Made by a program: the position numbers and the translations under genes. A model generated the notes under the pieces. That model ran no database searches and was not told the origin of the DNA. It saw only the letters and a program-made list of their open reading frames with translations. DNA of 64,000 nucleotides, taken from NCBI RefSeq assembly GCF_027923555.1, contig NZ_AP025523.1, positions 3,444,364-3,508,363 on the forward strand, in the 5' to 3' direction. Each line of letters begins with the position of its first letter. The first letter of the stretch is position 1. Shown here one piece after another: positions 25,109-35,335 of the stretch. Source of the DNA: Vulcanimicrobium alpinum (lineage in GTDB: Bacteria > Vulcanimicrobiota > Vulcanimicrobiia > Vulcanimicrobiales > Vulcanimicrobiaceae).

Positions 25109-26476
25109 GATCGTGTCCCCAGCCGTGGTGTACGAGCGGTGGCTCGGCGAGGGTAGCGCTCAGCCGTTAATCACGGCGGAGAGCTTGGCGGGCTGATTAT
25201 CGCTGACGGCACTGAGTCCTTCGAGTTGCATGTAGCGCCGCTGCAGTTGCCATTCGTCGTTCTGTTCCAGTAGGAGCGCACCGACGAGGCGTACGATGGC
25301 AGCATCGTTCGGGAAGATACCGACGACATCGGTGCGCCGCTTGATCTCCGCGTTGACCCGTTCGAGCGGATTGGTTGAGGCGATCTGCTTGCGGTGCGCC
25401 TTGGGAAAGTCCATGTACGCGAGCACGTCGTTCTCGGCGTCGTCCATCATCGCCGCGAGCTTCGGGAACTTCTGCCGAAGCTGCTCGGAGACGATACGCC
25501 ATTGCTCGTGCGCAGCTTCCGCTGTCTCTTGCGCGAATACCGTGTTGATCAACGCGAGGACCATCTGCCGTTGCCCTTTACCCGCATGTGCGAGCGCGTT
25601 TCGCATAAAATGCACGCGGCAGCGCTGCCACGTTGCTTTGAATACTTTCGCGATGGCCGCTTTCAGGCCGACATGCGAGTCGGAAATGACGAGCTTGACA
25701 CCGCGCAATCCGCGGCGGCTCAAGCTGCGAAGAAAGTCGATCCAGAACGGCTCTGCTTCGCTCGGACCAACCGCGAGGCCCAACAATTCCCGTGTCCCAT
25801 CGGTGTTTACGCCGACGGCCAGTATCACGGCGACCGAGACGATGCGTCCGCCGGAGCGCGTCTTCACGTACGTCGCGTCGATCCAAAGATAGGGCCAGTC
25901 GCCTTCGATCGGCCGGGTAAGAAATGCGTTCACGCGTTCGTCGATCTCTTCGCACAGCCGTGAGACCTGACTCTTGGAGATGCCTGTCATCCCCATCGCC
26001 TTGACGAGCTCGTCGACCGAGCGCGTGGAGATGCCCTGGATGTAGGCCTCTTGGATGACGGCGGTGAGCGCCTTCTCCGCCGTGCGGCGCGGCTCGAGGA
26101 ACGCGGGGAAGTAGCTACCTTTGCGCAACTTGGGGATGCGCAGTCCGATCGTGCCGGAACGCGTCTCCCATTGGCGCTCGCGGAAGCCGTTGCGGGCGTT
26201 CTGTCGGCCGGGGCCGCGCTCGCCGTAGGGCAAGCCGCAGAGTTCCTCAACATCGATCTCCATGATCCGCTGCGCGGCGTACTGGAGCATCTCGCGAACG
26301 AAGTCGACGTCGCCGCCCTTTTCGACGAGCTCGGAAAGTGCGATACTGGGTTTGGCCATCGTGGATCCCTTTCGGTCGGTTATTTGTTGCAAAAACAACC
26401 TTCGCCGAAAGCCACGATGGCCGCTCTCTATGCTACAAGGGCGACCCTCTCATACACCACGGGCCGGGACACGATC
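25109..26476 (-). mobile_element. IS256-family element B, copy B1 (complete)
   Basis: 1368 bp with inverted ends GATCGTGTCCCCAGCCGTGG and GATCGTGTCCCGGCCCGTGG, about 26 of 28 bases alike. Reference copy for element B; inserted in A3. Confidence 0.93.
25160..26359 (-). CDS. IS256-family transposase (B1)
   Basis: 399 residues from [14 protein letters not shown] placed at [22 protein letters not shown] and [22 protein letters not shown] is the family C/H segment. Only distantly similar to the A transposase, so a separate IS256 lineage. The longer frame starting at 26398 begins inside the inverted repeat. Intact. Confidence 0.93.
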   Translation of the reverse strand: MAKPSIALSELVEKGGDVDFVREMLQYAAQRIMEIDVEELCGLPYGERGPGRQNARNGFRERQWETRSGTIGLRIPKLRKGSYFPAFLEPRRTAEKALTAVIQEAYIQGISTRSVDELVKAMGMTGISKSQVSRLCEEIDERVNAFLTRPIEGDWPYLWIDATYVKTRSGGRIVSVAVILAVGVNTDGTRELLGLAVGPSEAEPFWIDFLRSLSRRGLRGVKLVISDSHVGLKAAIAKVFKATWQRCRVHFMRNALAHAGKGQRQMVLALINTVFAQETAEAAHEQWRIVSEQLRQKFPKLAAMMDDAENDVLAYMDFPKAHRKQIASTNPLERVNAEIKRRTDVVGIFPNDAAIVRLVGALLLEQNDEWQLQRRYMQLEGLSAVSDNQPAKLSAVING

Positions 26477-26979
26477 CTGCTCCGTCTGTCTCGTTTTACG
26501 GCGGCCGGCTTGGCCACCGTCGTTGCTTTCCATTCGAAGTATTCGGTCATGTCGAAGTAGGCTCGGCTTAAACATTCGTCGTTTTGCTCGGAGAGTAACG
26601 CGCCGACCATGCGAATCGCTGCGGCGTCGTTTGGGAAAATGCGAATGACTTTCTCCCGGCGACGAATCTCTTCATTGAGCCGCTCTTGCATGTTGCTCGT
26701 GCGCAGTCGCCGACGATATTTCTCCGGCAGCGGCAAGATCGCAAGCATGTCTTCGAACGCTCCTTCCAAGCACACGCACGACTTGGGCGCTGTTTCTGCG
26801 AAGCGGGCCATGAATTCCGCATATCGACGCTCGGCCTCTTTGCGATCAGTTGCGAGGAAGATCAGCCGAGCTGCAGCGGTTACGTTTTCCCGTTCTTTCT
26901 TGGGCGCGTGATCGAGCAAGTTCTTCATCACGTGGAACTGGCAACGCTGCCACGTCGCGCCGACGAATTGCTTGGCGAT

Positions 26980-28345
26980 AGTCAAGTCCCAAATCTGCTG
27001 TAATTCCGGTTCGTCGATCGCGTAAGTTAGGCTGCTCGTCTGTCTCGTTTTACGGCGGCCGGCTTGGCCACCGTCGTTGCTTTCCATTCGAAGTATTCGG
27101 TCATGTCGAAGTAGGCTCGGCCTAACCATTCGTCGTTTTGCTCGGAGAGTAACGCGCCGACCATGCGAATCGCCGCGGCGTCGTTTGGGAAGATGCGAAT
27201 GACTTTCTCCCGGCGACGAATCTCTTCATTGAGCCGCTCTTGCATGTTGCTCGTGCGCAGTCGCCGACGATATTTCTCCGGCAGCGGCAAGATCGCAAAC
27301 ATGTCTTCGAACGCTCCTTCCAAGCACACGCACGACTTGGGCGCTGTTTCTGCGAAGCGGGCCATGAATTCCGCATATCGACGCTCAGCCTCTTTGCGAT
27401 CAGTTGCGAGAAAGATCAGCCGAGCTGCAGCGGTTACGTTTTCGCGTTCTTTCTTGGGCGCGTGATCGAGCAAGTTCTTCATCACGTGGAACTGGCAGCG
27501 CTGCCATGTCGCGCCGACGAATTGCTTGGCGATCGCCTCGCGTAAGCCCGAGTGATTGTCGGAGACGGCAACGTCGACGCCGTGCAAGCCGCGTGCTTTG
27601 AGGCCGCGAAAGAACTCGTTCCACGTCGCAAAGCTCTCCGAATCGCCGATCGAAAGACCAAGGATTTCTCGGTATCCGTCAGCGCGAATGCCGCTCGCGA
27701 TGAGGAGCGCTTTGCTGACGACGCTCTTGTCGGTGCGCACCTTCGTAAAGAGCGCGTCAACGATGATGAACGGGTACGCCGCATCAAGCCGACGATTCAA
27801 GAATCCCGCGACCGGCTCGTCAAGGGCCTTCGCGAGGCGACTGACCGTCGATTTCGAAAACGACGTCCCACACAGACCTTCGGTTATCCGCGTGACCTTC
27901 CGCGTCGAGACGCCGTTGACGACCATCTCCATCAGGCCCACGACAAAGGCTTGTTCGCTGCGGCGATAACGCTCGAAGATGTCGGTTGAGAAGCTGCCGT
28001 CGCGCGTCTGCGGCACGCGCAGGACCAGCGATCCGACGCGGGTCGAGAGCTGTCGATCGCGATACCCATTTCGATAGCCCTCCCGTTCTTCGCAGCGCTG
28101 GTAACGCTCGGCACCCAGATGATCGCGCATCTGTGCCTCGAGCACTTGGTTGAGAATCACTTCGACGAGTTTGCCGAGCGCTGCCGGCTGATCGAGCAAA
28201 GCTGGAATCGCGTCGCGGGATAGGGTAAGATCGTAATCGGCCACCGTTCCGGTCCTTTCGATTGAGGTGTTGAACAACGTCAATCTTCGAACCGGAGCGG
28301 TGGCTACCCGCCCGCTCAATTTACATCAATTATAGGGACTCGGCC
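26980..28345 (-). mobile_element. IS256-family element A, copy A4 (subtype 2)
   Basis: 1366 bp. Subtype with GTTGAACAACG in the leader and GGCCGAGTCCC at the end instead of GGCAGAGTCCC. The left flank is inside A3 and the right flank inside an IS481 fragment, with no duplication, so two A insertions appear to have recombined here. Confidence 0.9.
27027..28244 (-). CDS. IS256-family transposase (A4)
   Basis: 405 residues, GTG start, DDE intact. Differs from A1 by a few residues (VILNQ for TILNQ, YQRCEEREG, WLGRAY). Confidence 0.92.
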   Translation of the reverse strand: MADYDLTLSRDAIPALLDQPAALGKLVEVILNQVLEAQMRDHLGAERYQRCEEREGYRNGYRDRQLSTRVGSLVLRVPQTRDGSFSTDIFERYRRSEQAFVVGLMEMVVNGVSTRKVTRITEGLCGTSFSKSTVSRLAKALDEPVAGFLNRRLDAAYPFIIVDALFTKVRTDKSVVSKALLIASGIRADGYREILGLSIGDSESFATWNEFFRGLKARGLHGVDVAVSDNHSGLREAIAKQFVGATWQRCQFHVMKNLLDHAPKKERENVTAAARLIFLATDRKEAERRYAEFMARFAETAPKSCVCLEGAFEDMFAILPLPEKYRRRLRTSNMQERLNEEIRRREKVIRIFPNDAAAIRMVGALLSEQNDEWLGRAYFDMTEYFEWKATTVAKPAAVKRDRRAA

Positions 28346-28898
28346 CTACCAGCAGACCTTCATCGACACCTATGCGAAGGTGGGCGTCGCGAAGCTCTAT
28401 TTGGACAAGACACCAATCACTGCGGCCGACCTGCTCAACGATCGCGTGTTACCGCTATACGAAGAGTACGGGATTACGTTGCAACGGATCCTGACCGACC
28501 GCGGCACGGAGTTTTGCGGGCGTGAGGGACATCCGTACGAGCTCTACCTGGCGATCGAAGACATCGACCACACCCGAACGAAGGCACGCCATCCGCAGAC
28601 CAACGGCATCGTCGAGCGTTTTCACAAAACGATGCTTGATGAGTTTTATCGGATCGCGTTTCGCAAGACGATCTACACGTCGCTCGAGCAACTGCAGCGG
28701 GACCTCGATGCGTGGACCGAGGAGTACAACACGCAGCGTCCGCATCAAGGACGCTGGTGCTACGGCAAGACGCCGATGCAGACATTCGTCGACAGTGTCT
28801 CCCTTGCGAAAGAGAAACAGATCGCTTAGACTGAAACCCAACCTATCTGACACTACCGCAAGATCGTACGACTGTCAGATCACATAGTAGCTAGTACA
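28346..28898 (+). mobile_element. IS481-family element C, copy C3 (3' half)
   Basis: Begins in the middle of the transposase (CTACCAGCAGACC) and runs to the 3' terminus TAGCTAGTACA. Carries the last 160 or so transposase residues only. Abuts the truncated CFA synthase gene. Confidence 0.9.
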
Positions 28899-29990
28899 GC
28901 GCCAGAAATTGCGCGCACTGCCAGCCATATAGATCTTCCAGATACGATACGTGCGCTCGTCGGTCGCAGCAATAACATTGTCGCAGCTCGCTTCGAGATT
29001 TTTGTGCCAGGCGCGTAGAGTTCGAGCGTAGTGTTCGCGGAGATTCTCGACGTCGCGGACCTCGAATCCAACCCTCCCTGCAGCACGGAGTATCGTCTCA
29101 ATGCTCACGAGGTCCCCGTCCGGAAAGACGTATCGGTCCATGAAGCCGCTCGCGCGACAGCCTCTGCCATCGCGACTCTGCTGAGCGATCCCGTGGTTGA
29201 GAAAAAGTCCGCCTTTGCGAAGTGCATCGAATGCGGTGTGGAAATATACTTGCAGCCGCTCTCGGCCGACATGTTCGATCATTCCAACGCTGACGATCTT
29301 GTGAAAGGTCTCGCCGCGCAAATCACGATAGTCGCGTAATTCAACGCGAACCCGATCTCCGACGCCCGCCTGGGCGATGCGTCGCTGAGCTTCTTCATAC
29401 TGCAGGCGACTCAACGTTACGCCAAGGGCCTCAGCACCGAATTGCTGCGCGGCACGCAGAACGAGGGCTCCCCAACCGCAGCCGATATCAAGTAGACGTT
29501 CCCCCGGACGTACCCGAAGTTTTCGTAATGTGTGATCGATCTTTGCGACCTGTGCATCGTCGAGTGTTTGCACGCCCTCGTCCCAGTAGCCGCATGAATA
29601 AACCATTCGCGAGTCAAGAAAGCTACGGTAGAATTCGATCGGCTGATCGTAGTGAAATCCGATCGCCGCCGCATCACGCTGTTTTGAGTGCCGCTTTCCG
29701 TGGAGTTGCGCTTCGTGCCGCGACGCTCGCGGTACGTTCGGCAGACGCATGAGCTGCGCGATCAGACGAGGCAGTGTGAGGCGAGGTAAGATCTCGAGCG
29801 CATTTTCAATCGCGTCGATCACCAACTCGATATCGCCGTCGATGTCGATCCATTTCTCGACGAACGCCCGCCCAGGGCTCAAGTCCAGCGGCGGAGCAAA
29901 TGCTGCTCGCAGGGCGAACGGTTCATTGATGAACAGCGTGAAGTGTGCGTTCTCGGTTGCTGGCACGCGCGTGCCATCCCAAAGTTCCAC
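28899..29990 (-). pseudogene. cfa: Cyclopropane-fatty-acyl-phospholipid synthase, C-terminus lost
   Basis: SAM-dependent enzyme that cyclopropanates membrane unsaturated fatty acids. N-terminal domain (WDGTRVP, FALRAAFAPPLDLSPGRAF), then HYDQPIEFYRSFLDSRMVYSCGYW, SAM motif RLLDIGCGWGALVLRAA, and VGMIEHVGRERLQVYF. The gene is cut after SARNFWR by IS481 copy C3, losing the last few dozen residues. Coding similarity continues in frame upstream of the GTG at 29990 (RTLFGRDFARTFAVELW) to about 30080, so the true start is further up and not obvious. Directly downstream of riboswitch R4 on the same strand. Confidence 0.85.
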
Positions 29991-30099
29991 CGCAAAAGTG
30001 CGCGCGAAATCTCGACCAAATAATGTTCGCAGAATCGCGACGGAGCGATCTGCGGCGCTTCTTTTTCCAGCCGCTATTAGAAATCGCTGTTGGAGGGGT

Positions 30100-30173
30100 A
30101 AAATAGAAACGCTCCCGCTATAACGCAGGAGCTATCAGCCCAAAACGGGCGGTTAATGGCGAGCCCCATCGCC
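30100..30173 (-). promoter_or_regulatory. Fluoride riboswitch R4 with terminator, before CFA synthase
   Basis: On the minus strand: GGCGATGGGGCTCGCC, ATTAACCGCC, GGGCTGATAGCTCC. The last bases start an 8-bp terminator stem (30111-30118 pairing with 30125-30132, loop GTTATA), followed by a T-rich tract. Near-ideal crcB motif. Confidence 0.93.
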
Positions 30174-30187
30174 AAATTTTTTTTTCG

Positions 30188-30216
30188 ATCATAGCACACG
30201 TTTTGATAAACGACAA
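30188..30216 (-). promoter_or_regulatory. Promoter of riboswitch R4/cfa
   Basis: On the minus strand TTGTCG, 17 bases, TATGAT, ending 14 bases before the aptamer. Good match to a sigma-70-type promoter. The rest of 30217-30404 holds no gene. Confidence 0.65.
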
Positions 30217-30404
30217 TCGAGTGCTCGTTAATGGTGAAGGGCGGTGGGCTGGCACTGCCCGCCTCCTCACTGAATCTATCGTGCGCTCGAGGGGATCGAG
30301 AGGCATCTCGAAGACCGGCATTCGTGAGTTGGACTGCTCGTGAGTTTTGGCTGAAGGGATGCGGACAGCTTCTGAAAGAATCGTCGCCTGAGGACCTGGT
30401 TTGA

Positions 30405-30487
30405 AGGTGGTGGAGTCCGCCTGCAGCGATCGTCTGCGAACTGCCGATTTCGGCCAATGACTCCTGGCGCGTGCTAGGAGTTTTTTG
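30405..30487 (+). promoter_or_regulatory. Fluoride riboswitch R5 with terminator, before DUF190-crcB-MFS
   Basis: GGTGGTGGAGTCCGCC, then GAACTGCC, then GGCCAATGACTCCT. ACTCCT (30460-30465) pairs with AGGAGT (30476-30481) to form a terminator followed by six T. Divergent from R4, 230 bp away. Confidence 0.9.
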
Positions 30488-30522
30488 TTTTCCGGCACAC
30501 TTTTTTCGCGAGACATCAATCT

Positions 30523-30885
30523 ATGAACGATGAAACGGCCAAGGCGTATCCGTACCGTCCTGCTTTGCGAGTGAGTATCTATATCGGCGAGCGCGACCAC
30601 CACGCCGGACAGCCGTTATATACGGCAATTGTCGAGCTAGCACGCAAGCTTGGAATCGCCGGAGCGACGGTTCTTCGCGGAATCGAAGGCTACGGTGCTG
30701 ATGCGGTGGTGCATTCCGCGAGCATCGTCGACCTTTCATCGAATCTTCCGTTGATCGTGGTCGTCATTGATGAACTTCCGAGGATACAAACGTTCATCTC
30801 GACGGTCGCCGACATGCTGGTCGATGGAATGATGACCACGGAAGAGCTTGAGATCGTCGATCATAAGCACGGAAAGATTTTGTGA
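30523..30885 (+). CDS. DUF190 protein, copy 2
   Basis: 120 residues: LRVSIYIGERDHHAGQPLY, ATVLRGIEGYGADAVVHS, LPLIVVVIDELPRIQTFIS. Its stop overlaps the crcB start (TGATG), so the two are translated together under R5. The pairing of DUF190 with crcB is widespread; the protein may modulate the channel, which is inference. Confidence 0.9.
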   Translation: MNDETAKAYPYRPALRVSIYIGERDHHAGQPLYTAIVELARKLGIAGATVLRGIEGYGADAVVHSASIVDLSSNLPLIVVVIDELPRIQTFISTVADMLVDGMMTTEELEIVDHKHGKIL

Positions 30886-31274
30886 TGGATCCACGCGCGA
30901 TGCTTGCTGTGGGAGCGGGCGCCGCAATTGGGGGTGTCGGTCGACTCCTGGTGACGGAGGCGGTCGTTGCACGGGTAGGAGCCGGATTTGGGCATTATGC
31001 CACGTTTTTCATCAATGTTTCCGGTGCATTCCTCATCGGTGTCGTGCTCGCTCTCGCGCAATCCCGCACGGAATTTAATCCGCTCTTGCGATTGTTTTTA
31101 GCGACGGGAATTCTTGGCGGCTACACGACCTTCTCAACATTCTCATTCGAGGTGTTCAATCTGGCAACCGGCGGATTCGTGCTTACCTCGATTGTATATG
31201 CTGTAGGGAGTGTCGCGCTGGGCGTTATCGCCGCGTTTCTCGGCGTGACGCTCGTGCGCGCGATCGGTGTATAA
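30885..31274 (+). CDS. crcB: Fluoride channel CrcB/Fluc
   Basis: 129 residues, four membrane helices, exports F- passively as an antiparallel dimer. Family motifs: IGGVGRLLVTE (GGxxRy), FFINVSGAFLIG (the N of the central Na+/pore region), and GILGGYTTFSTFSFE (Phe box and TTFST). The ATG at 30885 is taken over an upstream GTG at 30882. Preceded by GGAAAG and a fluoride riboswitch, which fixes the function. Confidence 0.97.
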   Translation: MDPRAMLAVGAGAAIGGVGRLLVTEAVVARVGAGFGHYATFFINVSGAFLIGVVLALAQSRTEFNPLLRLFLATGILGGYTTFSTFSFEVFNLATGGFVLTSIVYAVGSVALGVIAAFLGVTLVRAIGV

Positions 31275-31304
31275 AGATCGCGGCCCGACGGAGGCACCCG
31301 GTTG

Positions 31305-32507
31305 ATGAAGGTCTCGCCATTCGTATGGCTATGCGGAGTTGGGTTCCTCGGCCGCTTGAGCTACGAGATGATTCGTACGCCGATCGTTTCGCTTTTTGCC
31401 GTCAGGCTCGGCGCACCCACGCAGATCATCGGTCTTTTAGTTGCGGCCGTCACGCTGACGGGAATCGTCGTGAAATATCCGTCCGGGGCGCTCGCCGACA
31501 TTTTTGGGTTTCGCCGGATCATGTCGTATGGACTGATCGTGAAAGCGACGGCACCGTTCTTGTATATGCTGGTATCGACGTGGCCGCAGCTGCTCGTTTT
31601 GCGGCTGTACCACGGATTGTCAACGGCGCTGTACGCGCCCGTTGCCTCGGCATTCGTTGCGAAAGAATATCCCGAACAACGTGCGAGTCGCCTCGGCATG
31701 TACGGAGCATTCGAAAATGGCGGTGTCGTCTTGGGGCCGGTCTTCGGCGCCTATCTTTTGTCGGTTTCGTCATTCACCGTGGCCTTTCTCAGCTCCGGGA
31801 TCATCGGAATCATGGCCTTTAGGGGAATTTTCGAAATCCCGCGTGACGCTCGCCGCACTCCGGAGGCTGCGCGGCTCCGACCGGCAGATATCGCGCGGCA
31901 GATGCTCGCAGGCGCGAAAGAAATCGCCAGTGACGGCGCCATCCGCATCGTAAGCTTTGTTGAAGGCACGATGTACATGGGCGTGGGTACGCTGCAAGCG
32001 TTTCTGCCGCTCTATGCATTGAGCGTGCATATTTCGGTGGCGGAGGTGGGCGTGTTGTTCGGTATACAGGGTGCGGCTTCCATCATCGGTCGCCCGCTCT
32101 GGGGCAAGGCCTCGGATACGACCGGTCGTCGGCCGCTCGTTGTCGCTGGAATAGTGCTCTGCGCGGCAACACTCGTGACCATGCCGTTAACGGAGAATTT
32201 CTTGATGCTCTGCGGCTTGAACTTGCTGTTCGGGCTCGGCACTGGAATGGTTACGCCATCGACGACCGCATTGATCGGCGATTTGGTCAAGCGCAATGCC
32301 TTCGGTGCGGCGATGGGTGTCTTCGGCAGTTTGTGGGATATCGGTCATGCGAGCGGTCCCATCATCGCGGGCTTCTTGATTGCCTGGATTGGCTATCGGT
32401 ATGCGTTCTCGATCATCGCCGTGCCGATGCTTCTCGCGCTCGTCTTCTTCGTCAGCAGCAACGGCGTCCGTCGCGTGGCAGACCGGCTCGCCTCAAAACT
32501 TCCGTAA
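31305..32507 (+). CDS. MFS transporter, substrate unknown
   Basis: 400 residues, 12 predicted helices. ADIFGFRRIMSYG is the loop 2-3 motif A in degenerate form; KASDTTGRRPLVVAG is its second-half equivalent. GGAGG precedes the ATG. Thirty bases after crcB, so probably in the R5 operon; what it exports (drug, metal-fluoride complex, other) cannot be told from sequence. Confidence 0.88.
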   Translation: MKVSPFVWLCGVGFLGRLSYEMIRTPIVSLFAVRLGAPTQIIGLLVAAVTLTGIVVKYPSGALADIFGFRRIMSYGLIVKATAPFLYMLVSTWPQLLVLRLYHGLSTALYAPVASAFVAKEYPEQRASRLGMYGAFENGGVVLGPVFGAYLLSVSSFTVAFLSSGIIGIMAFRGIFEIPRDARRTPEAARLRPADIARQMLAGAKEIASDGAIRIVSFVEGTMYMGVGTLQAFLPLYALSVHISVAEVGVLFGIQGAASIIGRPLWGKASDTTGRRPLVVAGIVLCAATLVTMPLTENFLMLCGLNLLFGLGTGMVTPSTTALIGDLVKRNAFGAAMGVFGSLWDIGHASGPIIAGFLIAWIGYRYAFSIIAVPMLLALVFFVSSNGVRRVADRLASKLP

Positions 32508-32534
32508 GTAGCGTTCAAGGAGATGCTCGAATTT

Positions 32535-32593
32535 ATGCGGCTGATTGCTCGTTTGTGGATTTTGATCTTCGTTCTTGCGGCGACCCCGTCCGT
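32535..32593 (+). pseudogene. 5' stub of an exported or membrane protein gene
   Basis: From the ATG at 32535 (AAGGAG upstream): MRLIARLWILIFVLAATPS, a signal or membrane anchor, cut by IS256 copy B2 at 32594. It was the next gene of the R5 operon; identity unknown. Confidence 0.5.
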
Positions 32594-33793
32594 GATCGTG
32601 TCCCGGCCCGTGGTGTATGAGAGGGTCGCCCTTGTAGCATAGAGAGCGGCCATCGTGGCTTTCGGCGAAGGTTGTTTTTGCAACAAATAACCGACCGAAA
32701 GGGATCCACGATGGCCAAACCCAGTATCGCACTTTCCGAGCTCGTCGAAAAGGGCGGCGACGTCGACTTCGTTCGCGAGATGCTCCAGTACGCCGGGCAG
32801 CGGATCATGGAGATCGATGTTGAGGAACTCTGCGGCTTGCCCTACGGCGAGCGCGGCCCCGGCCGACAGAACGCCCGCAACGGCTTCCGCGAGCGCCAAT
32901 GGGAGACGCGTTCCGGCACGATCGGACTGCGCATCCCCAAGTTGCGCAAAGGTAGCTACTTCCCCGCGTTCCTCGAGCCGCGCCGCACGGCGGAGAAGGC
33001 GCTCACCGCCGTCATCCAAGAGGCCTACATCCAGGGCATCTCCACGCGCTCGGTCGACGAGCTCGTCAAGGCGATGGGGATGACAGGCATCTCCAAGAGT
33101 CAGGTCTCACGGCTGTGCGAAGAGATCGACGAACGCGTGAACGCATTTCTTACCCGGCCGATCGAAGGCGACTGGCCCTATCTTTGGATCGACGCGACGT
33201 ACGTGAAGACGCGCTCCGGCGGACGCATCGTCTCGGTCGCCGTGATACTGGCCGTCGGCGTAAACACCGATGGGACACGGGAATTGTTGGGCCTCGCGGT
33301 TGGTCCGAGCGAAGCAGAGCCGTTCTGGATCGACTTTCTTCGCAGCTTGAGCCGCCGCGGATTGCGCGGTGTCAAGCTCGTCATTTCCGACTCGCATGTC
33401 GGCCTGAAAGCGGCCATCGCGAAAGTATTCAAAGCAACGTGGCAGCGCTGCCGCGTGCATTTTATGCGAAACGCGCTCGCACATGCGGGTAAAGGGCAAC
33501 GGCAGATGGTCCTCGCGTTGATCAACACGGTATTCGCGCAAGAGACAGCGGAAGCTGCGCACGAGCAATGGCGTATCGTCTCCGAGCAGCTTCGGCAGAA
33601 GTTCCCGAAGCTCGCGGCGATGATGGACGACGCCGAGAACGACGTGCTCGCGTACATGGACTTTCCCAAGGCGCACCGCAAGCAGATCGCCTCAACCAAT
33701 CCGCTCGAACGGGTCAACGCGGAGATCAAGCGGCGCACCGATGTCGTCGGTATCTTCCCGAACGATGCTGCCATCGTACGCCTCGTCGGTGCG

Positions 33794-35158
33794 GGCAGAG
33801 TCCCTATAATTGATGTAAATTCAGCGGGCGGGTAGCCACCGCTCCGGTTCGAAGATTGACGTTGACAACACTTCAATCGAAAGGACCGGAACGGTGGCCG
33901 ATTACGATCTTACCCTATCCCGCGACGCGATTCCAGCGTTGCTCGATCAACCTGCGGCGCTCGGGAAGCTCGTCGAAACGATTTTGAACCAAGTGCTCGA
34001 GGCGCAGATGCGCGATCATCTGGGCGCCGAGCGGTACGAACGCTGTCAAGAACGGGAGGGCTATCGGAATGGGTATCGCGATCGACAGCTCTCGACCCGC
34101 GTCGGATCGCTGGTCCTGCGCGTGCCGCAGACGCGCGACGGCAGCTTCTCAACCGACATCTTTGAGCGTTATCGCCGCAGCGAACAAGCCTTTGTCGTGG
34201 GCCTGATGGAGATGGTCGTCAACGGCGTCTCGACGCGGAAGGTCACGCGGATAACCGAAGGTCTGTGTGGGACGTCGTTTTCGAAGTCGACGGTCAGTCG
34301 CCTCGCGAAGGCCCTTGACGAGCCGGTCGCGGGATTCTTGAATCGCCGGCTCGACGCGGCGTACCCGTTCATCATCGTTGACGCGCTCTTCACGAAGGTG
34401 CGCACCGACAAGAGCGTCGTCAGCAAAGCGCTGCTCATCGCGAGCGGCATTCGTGCTGACGGATACCGCGAGATCCTTGGTCTTTCGATCGGCGATTCGG
34501 AGAGCTTTGCGACGTGGAACGAGTTCTTTCGCGGCCTCAAAGCACGCGGCTTGCACGGCGTCGACGTTGCCGTCTCCGACAATCACTCGGGCTTACGCGA
34601 GGCGATCGCCAAGCAATTCGTCGGCGCGACATGGCAGCGTTGCCAGTTCCACGTGATGAAGAACTTGCTCGATCACGCGCCCAAGAAAGAACGCGAAAAC
34701 GTAACCGCTGCAGCTCGGCTGATCTTCCTCGCAACTGATCGCAAAGAGGCCGAGCGTCGATATGCGGAATTCATGGCCCGCTTCGCAGAAACGGCGCCCA
34801 AGTCGTGCGTGTGCTTGGAAGGAGCGTTCGAAGACATGTTTGCGATCTTGCCGCTGCCGGAGAAATATCGTCGGCGACTGCGCACGAGCAACATGCAAGA
34901 GCGGCTCAATGAAGAGATTCGTCGCCGGGAGAAAGTCATTCGCATTTTCCCAAACGACGCCGCAGCGATTCGCATGGTCGGCGCGTTACTCTCCGAGCAA
35001 AACGACGAATGGTTAAGCCGAGCCTACTTCGACATGACCGAATACTTCGAATGGAAAGCAACGACGGTGGCCAAGCCGGCCGCCGTAAAACGAGACAGAC
35101 GAGCAGCCTAACTTACGCGATCGACGAACCGGAATTACAGCAGATTTGGGACTTGACT
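33794..35158 (+). mobile_element. IS256-family element A, copy A5 (inside B2)
   Basis: 1365 bp, flanked by the 9-bp duplication GTCGGTGCG (33785-33793, 35159-35167). Encodes an intact transposase. Confidence 0.95.
33894..35111 (+). CDS. IS256-family transposase (A5)
   Basis: 405 residues, GTG start, DDE complete; at most a few changes from A1. Confidence 0.93.
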   Translation: MADYDLTLSRDAIPALLDQPAALGKLVETILNQVLEAQMRDHLGAERYERCQEREGYRNGYRDRQLSTRVGSLVLRVPQTRDGSFSTDIFERYRRSEQAFVVGLMEMVVNGVSTRKVTRITEGLCGTSFSKSTVSRLAKALDEPVAGFLNRRLDAAYPFIIVDALFTKVRTDKSVVSKALLIASGIRADGYREILGLSIGDSESFATWNEFFRGLKARGLHGVDVAVSDNHSGLREAIAKQFVGATWQRCQFHVMKNLLDHAPKKERENVTAAARLIFLATDRKEAERRYAEFMARFAETAPKSCVCLEGAFEDMFAILPLPEKYRRRLRTSNMQERLNEEIRRREKVIRIFPNDAAAIRMVGALLSEQNDEWLSRAYFDMTEYFEWKATTVAKPAAVKRDRRAA

Positions 35159-35335
35159 GTCGGTGCGCTCCTACTGGAACAGAACGACGAATGGCAACTG
35201 CAGCGGCGCTACATGCAACTCGAAGGACTCAGTGCCGTCAGCGATAATCAGCCCGCCAAGCTCTCCGCCGTGATTAACGGCTGAGCGCTACCCTCGCCGA
35301 GCCACCGCTCGTACACCACGGCTGGGGACACGATC

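Larger units (their letters stand above)
25049..26979 (-). mobile_element. IS256-family element A, copy A3 (interrupted and truncated)
   Basis: The 3' end of an A element starts at 25049, is interrupted by B1 at 25109, resumes at 26477, and is cut at 26979 where A4 begins. About 560 bp of A3 remain; its 5' half is gone. B1's duplication is CTGCTCGT on the left; the right side reads CTGCTCCG, one base off. Confidence 0.9.
32594..35335 (+). mobile_element. IS256-family element B, copy B2 (interrupted by A5)
   Basis: Both B ends present; total 1367 bp once A5 and its duplication are removed. Flanks CCGTCCGT and GTGGGTTT do not match, and the right flank lies in the leader of D1, so DNA on one side was lost. 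Transposase frame runs 32711-33793 and 35159-35284, disrupted. Confidence 0.9.
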
